Source of the DNA: Geranomyces variabilis
Taxonomy: Eukaryota; Chytridiomycota; Chytridiomycetes; Spizellomycetales; Powellomycetaceae
NCBI GenBank assembly: GCA_027603065.1
Contig: JADGJP010000019.1
Span: forward strand, 397,073 to 461,072
Length of the DNA stretch: 64,000 bases
Reading direction: 5' to 3'
The notes beneath the pieces are model-generated. The model ran no database searches. It had not been told where the DNA came from and worked only from the letters and a program-made list of their open reading frames with translations. Numbering within the stretch: the stretch's first letter is position 1; each line of letters begins with the position of its first letter. This document shows, piece by piece, positions 56,766-64,000 of the stretch. The position numbers were made by a program, and so were the translations under genes.

Positions 56766-58734
56766 CAACGGTTGTGCTGATAGCGTTTGGTTTGGCTCTT
56801 TGGCGCCACCTAGTGGTCGAGTCCACACCGTCCAAGCCGTACGAGTGGAGCCTGAGAGGCTTAACAGACGTGCAGGGTAACATGGAGAGAAGGTGAGTTG
56901 CTCACGAAATGTGCGGGTTCATTCCTCATTCTGGCAGTTCGATGCTTATGGCTGTACAATCAGACGCCGATTCTTGTGTTCCGTGCTCTCTCCCAATCAG
57001 ACAGCCATCACGCTGACCAACTTTCTCACTCTCGGCTGCACGTCTGCCTTCCCGCCGAGCACATCGTCGTCACCATCTCCGCTCTCCCTCTGCTACCCGT
57101 CGGCGTTTCTTCCCGACACCGGGACGAGCTGCCACCCACGGTTTCAGATGCTCGGGCACAATGGACCGGCGCGACGCAAGGGAGCACCACCGTCAACCGC
57201 GCGAGTATTTCGGGACGTTGCGACCCCGACGCCGTTCTTCGATGATGAAGGATGCTCGGCGCTGCGTTCCCTTGGGATCGACGAGCTGGACGCGTCGCAC
57301 CCGATCCCGTCTCTGCTCTACATGGACTCGCCGTTGTTTGGGATGGGGTGTTGTTGCCTGCAACTGACGTTCCAGGCGCCCGATGCGGATGCCGCGAGGG
57401 CTCTCTATGACCAGTTCATTCCTTTAGCTCCCGTGCTGATCGCTCTTGCGGCGGGGTCGCCGTGCTTCCGGGGCTGGCTGGTGGACACGGACGCCAGGTG
57501 GGGAGTGCTGCAGCAAGTGAACGACGATCGAACTCCAGGGGAGCGAGGCCTGGTCCGGTCCAAATTAGAGACGCGAATTTCTCGGTCGAGGTATTCGTCG
57601 CCTGGGATTTACGCCTCTGAGAAGACTCCTGCGGCCTACGGGGATGTCGAGGTCGCGATCGACCAGAAAGTCTTCGCACAGCTGGTCGAACAAGGTAGAT
57701 ATCTTCTGTTAACCCTTTCTTGGGACAATGTAGCCTACTCGTCCCCTGACACCGTATCTCTCCGTGTTCCTGGCTCTTTTCTCCAGGCGTGGACGCATCG
57801 CTCGCAAAGCACTATGCTTCTCAATTAGTTCGCGATCCGCTTGTGGTTTTTGATGATGTGGTGTGTGCAGGCTCGCGGCCGGGCTCATGCCCGCATTTAG
57901 AGGTACGAGGGCTTTTAAAGTAGCCACAAACATCACTTTCGGTCTTGCATTCTCTGACAGTCTCTTCACAACGACAACAAAAACAATTAGAATTTCATCT
58001 CGTCCAACTGGAATACGGTCCGTCTAAAACCGCCATCGTCGTTCCCAACCGCCGACAGCGAAGGACCGCAGCCTCCCCCGGTCCCGGGCAGCCCGGACAT
58101 TGGGTGGCGGGTCGAATTCCGACCGATGGACATCCAGCTGACCGACAAAGAAAACGCGGCGCTCTCTGTCTTTGTCGCCCTGCTCGCCCGCGCGATCCTG
58201 CAGTCCCTCCACGGCGGATCCGAGGCTCTGCTCCCTGATCTTACCCAGCCACTGTCCGCTGTGGACGACAATATGGTACGCGCCCAAAAAATGGACGCCG
58301 TCAACACATCCCGGCTCCGGTTCTCGACGCTCAGACGGGCTGGGGAGTGGGAAGAGCAGAGCATCCAGGAGATCATGTGCGGACGTGGCGACTGTCGCGA
58401 CGGTGGAGGTTTGCTGGGAGTTGCGGAGCGCGTGGTCGAATCATTTCCCAAACAGGATCGTGCTGCTGCGGAACAAATTCGAGGGTTATTGAAACTGCTG
58501 AGACTTCGCGCCGAAGGTGAGAGGAAGCCGGTCTCTGGTCGTGAAAGAAGATTGACAAAGACCGTCTAACGACCTGCGAATCTAGGCACAATCCCGACGA
58601 ATGCGCAATACATCCGGTCGTTCGTGCGCGGGCATACGGAGTACAAAGGCGACTCAAAGGTGTCTGCGAAGATCTGCAGCGACCTCGTTGGCCGAATTAA
58701 ACTGCTAGCGCAAAACGACCAAGAGGAAAGGTGA
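56393..58734 (+). CDS. Glutamate-cysteine ligase (gamma-glutamylcysteine synthetase), catalytic subunit
   Basis: Six exons (56393-56714, 56814-56892, 56964-57694, 57787-57902, 57991-58516, 58586-58734) close in frame to 640 residues, the usual eukaryotic length. The enzyme joins glutamate and cysteine with ATP, the rate-limiting first step of glutathione synthesis, in the cytosol. Visible motifs: FLWGDEVEHMVL near residue 50; GSWHEEYASYMVESTPSKPY across intron 1; LLYMDSPLFGMGCCCLQLTFQ with the family's MD-FGMG-CCLQ-TFQ block; GSPCFRGWLVDTDARWGV; DDRTPGERGL; SRYSSPGIY; ENFISSNWNTVRLKPP across intron 4; and SPDIGWRVEFRPMDIQLTD. Intron 1 holds a CA microsatellite. The 5' end is 481 bp from the ABCC transporter stop in the same direction. 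It may be the housekeeping copy or a cluster-linked copy supplying thiol; the window cannot tell. Confidence 0.95.
56732..56761 (+). repeat. (CA)15 microsatellite in an intron
   Basis: Fifteen uninterrupted CA units in intron 1 (56715-56813) of glutamate-cysteine ligase. Confidence 0.95.
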
Positions 58735-58913
58735 ACTGTGCCAAATTAGAGATACCCTCGGTTACTGAGTACGTATGCATTGCCGCCGCATTGCTCCTCC
58801 TATCAGCGAGCCTCTTCGCTAGTCGAACCCACATGTAGAATAGTTGAAACGCATTTCAGCATAGACTAGCGACTGTTATTCGTTAGTGAATTAAGTCGAA
58901 GTCATAGGGACCT

Positions 58914-59771
58914 TTACGTAGAAGCTGCTATAGAAACGTTCCTGGGCATCCGCTTCATATATCTGAACACGTACTGTCCCCACTTCCCCTCCTCAACGCC
59001 CTGACCCTCCTTCGGCGGGGACATAGCGTAGCTATCCAGATCTATATCCAGCCTGCCCACCGTCTCAAACCCGCACTTTTGATACATACCCCAGCTGGGG
59101 TCGCTAGCGTGCACCCACGCGTAGAGACCCAATTTGTCCGCCTGGTCGGTCGCCCACCGCACAAGCGCACGACCCACGCCGCGTTTCTGCCAGTGCGGGG
59201 CGACGATGAGCGAGACGACGAACATACAGCGGCAGCCGTCCGGCATCAGGATGGACATCCACCGCGCCATGTCAGCGGACGTGAGGGCTTCGAGCGCGGC
59301 TGCCTTGTCTGCTACGACCATGTCGTTGTTGATGGGGGCATCGGGTTCCGATGAATCATTTATGGTGTCGCCGGCGCGGGCGTCTTCTCGTCTCTCCACT
59401 TCTTCCGCCTCATTCACCGGTGGGGTCGTGGCCGCGGCGGGGTCTGACGGAGAGCGGTACATCGCCTCGCCAATGGTCAGGACCTCCGACTCCTCCAGTC
59501 CGCGGAACCCCCATGTGCACCACCCCGCGATATCGCCTGACGTTTCGCTCACCGCCTTCAAGACCACGCAGTTCTTGGATTTCATCCAACTCGGGATCGC
59601 TTCGGTCATGACCTGTTCCAGGGAGTATCCCTCTTTGCCAAGGCCTTTGACGAGTGTGTTTCGGTCGGTCGAGAAAGAGGCGGCGGACAGCCGGGCCATT
59701 GTCGGCACGTCGGACGGCGTCGCGGCGGCGATGTAGAAGCCATTTTCTATCCTTCCTGGCGCAGAGGCCAT
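58914..59771 (-). CDS. GNAT-family N-acetyltransferase
   Basis: A single open frame of 285 residues, convergent with glutamate-cysteine ligase. It starts at ATG 59771 (MASAPGRIENG). The fold elements in order are YIAAATPSDVPTMARLSAASF (strand 1 and helix 1), CVVLKAVSETSGDIAGWCTW (strands 2-4), a long acidic insert (about residues 105-165, EEVERREDARAG), then VSLIVAPHWQKRGVGRALV with the acetyl-CoA-binding Q/R-x-x-G-x-G/A signature, YAWVHASDPSWGMYQKCGF and VGRLDIDLDSY. Fungal GNAT proteins of this shape are common, and the substrate cannot be read from sequence. It could acetylate an amine on a small molecule or protein; a role with the nearby NRPS is possible but unsupported. Confidence 0.85.
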   Translation of the reverse strand: MASAPGRIENGFYIAAATPSDVPTMARLSAASFSTDRNTLVKGLGKEGYSLEQVMTEAIPSWMKSKNCVVLKAVSETSGDIAGWCTWGFRGLEESEVLTIGEAMYRSPSDPAAATTPPVNEAEEVERREDARAGDTINDSSEPDAPINNDMVVADKAAALEALTSADMARWMSILMPDGCRCMFVVSLIVAPHWQKRGVGRALVRWATDQADKLGLYAWVHASDPSWGMYQKCGFETVGRLDIDLDSYAMSPPKEGQGVEEGKWGQYVFRYMKRMPRNVSIAAST

Positions 59772-60246
59772 CAAGTACGATTGAATGCAACAAAAGGGTG
59801 TTCAACCAACTGTCACAGATTATTGTTGGTAAGTAACCTTGCACCTCAGCGCAATCGTCTGTTATTTACAATAGGTGCGCGGGTTGCTTGCTGTCAAAAA
59901 ATAGGGCGACACTTTGTATGCACAGCTCGGGCTTGCCCTAATACAACGCAAAAAGAAGCCCCGGTACTGGCGAGCCGGTCAACAGAATGTAAAGGATGGA
60001 AGCGATATGTGAAAGCAAAATGGGAAACTTTATGGTATGAGCGTCACGCTTGTTGACCCAACCTCTTTTCTCGTCCGACGTCCGATAATCCCCTCTGGCA
60101 GCAGTCCGTCCTCCACCACCTGCACTCCGCCCAAAGACCTCACCCATCTAGGCGCCATAAAGCTCCAATCCCACACGCCAGTTCAGCTCCTCAGCGTGCG
60201 TCCGCAAATATATTGACTTTCTCGAAACTTTTATAGTGAGTTCCAA
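59772..60246. other. Intergenic, nothing recognised
   Basis: No coding, RNA or repeat signal was recognised between the acetyltransferase start and the end of the ABCC remnant. Confidence 0.5.
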
Positions 60247-61210
60247 CTAATATCCACCAACAGCAACCTCCTCTCGCACGCGAGCCGCATTAGCCAAGCC
60301 CGTCGCATCCAACAGCTCAGCAAACTTTGTCGTTGCCTCAAGCAGGTTCCTCGGTGAATCGAATTCCAGCAGTTTCCCATCCTCAAACAGCATCACCCGA
60401 TCAAACCGCGACACGGGCGTCAGCGAGTGCATAACGCTCATGAAAGTCGTGTGCGCGAACACACTGTCAAGCAGGTCGTGCGCGCGCGCCGCGCCCGCAG
60501 CATCAAGACTCGACGTCGCCTCGTCAAGGATAAGGACCTTGGGGCGGTGCAGTACGGCCTGGGCCAGAGCTAGGAGTTGCTTTTGGCCAGCACTGAAGTT
60601 CTTGCCGCTTTCATCGAGAGCGGCGTCGAGCTGTTGTGGTAGGGAGGAAACGTGGTCGTGGAGGTCGACGGCGGTTAACGCTGCCCAAAGGGCTTCGTCG
60701 GACTGCTCTCCTGTGACGTCCAAGTTTGAGCGTACGGTTCCTTCAAAGATGGCCGGTTCTTGAGGGACGATTTTGATTGACTCACGCAAAGTTTTGAGAC
60801 CCATCTGCGAGATGTCTGTAAACGCAATTGAAGTTAGCAAGGAGAGCGCTGGAAAACCCCGCACCACCCAACTTGGTCTTACCCCAACTATCAATCGAAA
60901 TGGACCCTCCTGTAACATCGAGAATCCTAAAAAATGCTGCAGCAAGGCTGCTCTTGCCGCTTCCCCTTCGTACGCAGATTGCAACTTTTTCCCCGGGCGC
61001 AATGCGGAACGAAACCCCATCAATCACCGCGCGATCCATCCGAGCAGCGTAACGCAGGACCAAATCTCGGACGACAATCTCCCCATTCGTGGGCCAGGAT
61101 CCAGCGGCGGGGTCTCCAGGCAGCGTCCGCGCAGGTTCGCTTGGCAAATTTCGATAAAAGTCCAAGCGTTCAACGCTTGGACTTTTATCGAAATTTGCCA
61201 AGCGAACCTG
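60247..61210 (-). pseudogene. Remnant of a second ABCC transporter (NBD2 only)
   Basis: Two exons (60883-61210 and 60247-60815, intron 60816-60882) encode the second nucleotide-binding domain of an MRP-type transporter: VERLDFYRNLPSEPA, the Walker A region CVRRGSGKSSL, ISQMGLKTLRESIKIVPQEP, FEGTVRSNLDV, NFSAGQKQLLALAQAVLHRP, VLILDEATSSLDAAG. All membrane domains and NBD1 are missing. Coding similarity stops at the perfect palindrome 61132-61210. The first Gly of Walker A (GxxxxGKS) is replaced by Val, so ATP binding is doubtful even in the remnant. It is paralogous to NBD2 of the exporter at 51380 and lies in the opposite orientation, consistent with an inverted duplication followed by loss. 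Confidence 0.82.
61132..61210. repeat. Perfect 79-bp palindrome
   Basis: The arm 61132-61170 (CAGGTTCGCTTGGCAAATTT...) is the exact reverse complement of 61172-61210 around a single C at 61171. It starts inside the ABCC remnant coding sequence, so the right arm is a fold-back copy of that coding sequence. Confidence 0.97.
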
Positions 61211-61222
61211 TTAAACACCTAT

Positions 61223-61440
61223 TGGCGAGGGCGAACCAAAGCCGGAAGGCTTCCATTACGCGAGAGAGCCGGCGAGGGCGAAGGAGAGCTCGAGGTTGCG
61301 CGAGAGTTGGCGAGGGCGAACCAAAGCCCGAAGGCTTCCGTTACACGAGAGAGCCGGCGAGGGCGAAGGAGAGCTCGAAGGTTTCCGTTGCGTGAGCGAG
61401 GGTCCAAGCAAAGCCCGAAGGCTTTCATTGTGGACAAGGC
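61223..61440 (+). repeat. Degenerate tandem repeat, about 86-bp unit
   Basis: Two near-identical units start at about 61223 and 61309 with GGCGAGGGCGAACCAAAGCC, each containing GAAGGCTTCC, CGAGAGAGCC and GGCGAAGGAGAGCTCGA. A third partial unit (AGCAAAGCCCGAAGGCTTTC) lies at about 61405-61435. The repeat begins 12 bp after the palindrome. Confidence 0.85.
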
Positions 61441-62087
61441 AACTCGAGGTCCGGGAATTCCTTTGAACTGCTCACAATCGTTCCATCCACCGTTTCCAAT
61501 CGCGCATGGACCGGATCATCGCCCACGCTCGGTTCAACTTCGTGTGCTCGTCGCGGATGACGAGCTTCATCAGTGCGACGTTTCTTTGAAGGCTGCCCGG
61601 CGCTGGTTGAACTGAGTCGCTTTCCAGCGAAGGAGGAGGCAGGGTCTCCGGTCGGTCGCGCGTCGCAAGAACTTGCCGATCCGCACTAAGACCTCGGAAA
61701 ACGCGCTAGCACTCCTCGTCGAGGTTTACGAGCAACCGGTCCGCATCGTCGACCTTGGGATGGTCTTTTCGGATACAATGCACTGCTTTTTGAGATCGTG
61801 GCCGTTGTGCCTTCCTTGGTCACGTATCTCAGCCCGATACTCCCACTCCGGCGAGCAACTTGTGTGGCATGCCCGATCGCAAAAGCTTTGCGAATCTTTT
61901 CGACTGGCACCACAGCGGTCTCTGAGTGGACACGTCGGCGTCTTGCCTCGCAGGATAGCTACGTCACTCATTGCTGCCGCTTGGAGGGTATGTTGATGTA
62001 TTGCAGAAGGAGGATCTGCGCGGTGTCCCCCCAACATCGATGCCGCGTGATCCGCCTGAAGGTAAGCCGAACCTAATAAAGAAGGAA
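61441..62087. other. Unassigned region
   Basis: Short frames exist on both strands but none shows a recognisable domain or splice structure. The block lies between two minisatellites and is probably decayed repeat or transposon sequence. Confidence 0.4.
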
Positions 62088-62235
62088 GATCCGCACAAGG
62101 GAGAGGCCTATGCCTAGCGTCCGCACGAGGGAGAGGTCCATGCCTAGCGTCCGCACAAGGGAGAGGCAGCGGCCTGTGATCCGCACAAGGGTGAAGCCAA
62201 ACTCAGCGTCCGCGCAAGGGAGAGGCATGACGCTG
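62088..62235 (+). repeat. Minisatellite, about 30-35-bp unit
   Basis: Five imperfect units of (A/C)G(A/T)TCCGCAC(A/G)AGGG(A/T)GA(A/G)G follow one another, several with CCTATGCCTAGC-type tails (CCATGCCTAGCG). Confidence 0.85.
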
Positions 62236-62535
62236 TGACAATCGCCTGGTAGATCGTCCTGGGCTTTAACTGCGCGGTACGCAGGCGACAAGGAATCTGC
62301 GGAAGGGGTTATCTCCGGTGAAACTATGAACGGAACAAGGCAAGGGCTAGAACAAGGTAATGGGAATTCTGTGTTGAGAACTCTAGAGAACAACGAAAGA
62401 GCGGAGAGCGCGGGATATATCTGTGGGAGCTATAATAGTCCTACATTTGGCTTGGACTTCAGCGCGTGTGTGGGTTTGCTTGTAGGAATATCGCGAGGTG
62501 ATGGTCAGCTAGGGTGAGCGTCACAATATCTCCCC

Positions 62536-63000
62536 TCAAAGATCGCTCTCCGGGGGTATCGGCGGCTGGTTAGGTGGCTTTGGTAAGGTCGGGTGTCGTT
62601 CGTGGAACTCATGGAGATATTCGGCAGAAGAGCGCAATTGCGATAAAGGTATCCACTGGTCTGCCGTCTTGTCGTATCCTTTCCAATGTACCAAATATGA
62701 GTAGCCGTGTCCAGCTCGTCTGACGTCAAGGATAGTTTCAACCTCGTACTTTAATTCTCCTTCGACCTCCACCGGGGGCAGCGGCGCTTGAGCGGCTGGT
62801 CGCGGGTCGTAATCATGCACTGGCTCAAGTAGAGAAACATGAAAGACGTTGTGTATCCTCCACCCCTTCAGAAGTTTCAAGCAGTAGGCCCGAGAACCGA
62901 CTTTGGCGAGGATCTTGAAAGGTCCGAGCTTTTTGTGGTCTAACTTTAACGATGGTCGTTTAGGGTTACAGAGAACTCTGGGTTGAGTTTTGTTTTTCAA
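62536..63000 (-). mobile_element. Ty3/gypsy integrase C-terminus with chromodomain (remnant)
   Basis: The frame reads LGPFKILAKVGSRAYCLKL, then GWRIHNVFHVSLLEPV, the GPF/Y integrase end of chromoviruses. A chromodomain follows (YEVETILDVRRAG, YLVHWKGYDKTADQWIPL) and the protein ends with a proline-rich tail. The 5' side is cut where a 115-bp repeat begins (62971). No reverse transcriptase, protease or long terminal repeats are seen, so it is a dead fragment. Confidence 0.88.
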
Positions 63001-63412
63001 TGAGTGTTTTTTCCATTTTTTTTCTACCCAACTCGTAGAGAAGGTTCTCTTTAGTAGTTCTGTAATTTTTTTTGTGGGGGTATCCGCGCCAACGGCCGAG
63101 AAAAATGGATTTTAAGTTTTTGTTCAATATGATCTCGAAAAAGTGTTTGTCCCTGATTGAAACCAGCCATCTTATAGAGAGCAGTTTCAAAAGTATTTCC
63201 ATGATTTAAAATGTGGGGGTATCCGCGCATTTCATTGAGCAAATGGCGTTTTTGTTTGGGCGCTATCGGTATATGATAGACAATTTTGTGTGAAAAAGAG
63301 AACTCTGGGTTGAGTTTTTTTTTTCAATGAGTGTTTTTTCCATGTTTTTTTTGCCCAACTTGTAGAGAAGGTTCTCCTTAGTAGTTCTGCAATTTTTTTT
63401 GTGGGGGTATCC
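62971..63412. repeat. 442-bp insert bounded by 115-bp direct repeats
   Basis: 62971-63085 and 63298-63412 are near-identical, each starting GAGAACTCTGGGTTGAG and ending TTTGTGGGGGTATCC. A third short copy of ATGTGGGGGTATCCGCGC lies at 63211-63228. The block separates the two pieces of integrase and is AT-rich and non-coding. Confidence 0.88.
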
Positions 63413-63492
63413 ACTGTGAAAACGCTCCACAATGCCTGGAAAGGGTTGAAATCAGCTACCATCGCTCCGATGATGGTTGGATTCAGCCACCT

Positions 63493-63780
63493 TTACCTAC
63501 CTTGAGTCTGCAGGTGGTAAGGCAATCCGTGGCGCTCACCAACGCCCCATGTTTTGTAAACCTGGGTGAGTACTTCACACACAAACTTGCCTCCATTGTC
63601 GGCAAGGATAACCTGTGGATGCCCATGACGTTCAAACTCGTTATGCAAGAATGTTGCCACGTTTACGGTTTCCTTGGTCGTGAAAATTTCTCCCGTGATG
63701 AATTTGGTGAAGTGATCAACAACAGCCAAGTACCACAGTGAATCGAGTTGCTTGAAGTTGATGACCCACTAGACAATGTG
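63493..63780 (-). mobile_element. Retroelement integrase core fragment
   Basis: In the minus direction the frame reads WYLAVVDHFTKFI, then HNEFERHGHPQVILADNGGKF and a tail YHLQTQGR, matching the D and D-N-G parts of the DDE integrase core. The segment with the last catalytic Glu is missing, replaced by the repeat block at 62971-63412. It belongs to the same dead Ty3/gypsy-like element as the chromodomain piece or to a related one. Confidence 0.75.
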
Positions 63781-64000
63781 TGAGATGCGTATCGTCTTAG
63801 CCTAAGTGTTCATAGTAGGAAGAAAATGGACTTAAGCGAAAAACACGCGCGACGCGATACGTGACTCATCTCCATGATTTGAGGAAGTGTCGGTGGACGG
63901 ATCGCTGTGAGAAGAGCAGTCTTCGGGGTCTGTCGTGACGGTCTGTTCTGTTGTCGGGCGACGCACCAGCCCGTAGTTCGTATGTAAAAGATGTGCGTTA
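63781..64000. other. Window end, nothing recognised
   Basis: No open frame or motif is recognised in the last 220 bp; it may be decayed retroelement sequence. Confidence 0.4.

Noticed and set aside
57961-57990. Apparent stop codon in glutamate-cysteine ligase after SLHNDNKNN
   Set aside because: It lies in an intron. Using the acceptor at 57990 restores ENFISSNWNTVRLKPP, which matches the family.
61211-61615. Plus-strand ORF across the minisatellite as a gene
   Set aside because: It is made of tandem-repeat units and the palindrome's mirror image of the ABCC remnant, with no independent domain.
1-64000. CRISPR array, tRNA, rRNA or bacterial operon signals
   Set aside because: None seen. 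Spliceosomal introns throughout show nuclear eukaryotic DNA.

Overview
The window is eukaryotic and most likely from a zoosporic (chytrid-like) fungus. Genes carry many short GT-AG introns of about 58-132 bp, and TTAGGG-type telomere repeats occur. Fungal families are present (an FSH1-type hydrolase, a WSC domain, an rvt-like reverse transcriptase, a conserved fungal 'GTLEKG..YFFYRPKVE' protein). These sit beside animal-like secreted multidomain proteins (vitellogenin N-terminal, EGF, fibronectin type II and FG-GAP domains). The lineage is inferred from gene content only.

Layout. 1-7672 (-) is the 5' part of a large secreted repeat protein, cut by the window edge. A 352-bp divergent promoter separates it from 8025-24096 (+), an 18-exon gene for a ~4,940-residue secreted protein: signal peptide, vitellogenin/LPD_N-like region, long beta-sandwich repeats, EGF, WSC, FN2, EGF and FG-GAP. 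24097-25296 holds probable extra 3' exons, a hairpin repeat and a degenerate copy of the 5' end of the NRPS gene that lies 25 kb away. 25297-26824 (-) is an isoaspartyl peptidase/L-asparaginase. 26909-28474 (+) is a conserved fungal protein of unknown function. 28705-28795 is an orphan first exon resembling phosphoacetylglucosamine mutase. 29224-31948 (+) is an rvt-like reverse transcriptase gene with one frameshift. 32381-33112 (-) is an unrecognised ORF.

33149-50988 (-) is the centrepiece: a 16-exon non-ribosomal peptide synthetase of about 5,580 residues with five A and five T domains, one epimerase, three full condensation domains, two half condensation domains (C-lobe only) and an FSH1-type alpha/beta hydrolase fused at the C-terminus. 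It is head-to-head (391 bp) with an ABCC/MRP exporter (51380-55911, +). Glutamate-cysteine ligase (56393-58734, +) and a GNAT acetyltransferase (58914-59771, -) follow. An inverted remnant of a second ABCC gene (60247-61210, -) ends exactly in a perfect 79-bp palindrome. The right end is repeat-rich: two minisatellites and a broken Ty3/gypsy integrase with chromodomain.

Working model (inference): the NRPS makes and releases a short peptide with one D-residue, the MRP pump exports it or its glutathione adduct, and glutamate-cysteine ligase may supply thiol. Interstitial telomere repeats, a displaced 5' copy, truncated genes and retroelement debris suggest a rearranged, possibly subtelomere-derived locus. 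Exon boundaries were assigned by hand from splice motifs and reading frame. They close in frame for the five main spliced genes, but were not checked against transcripts.
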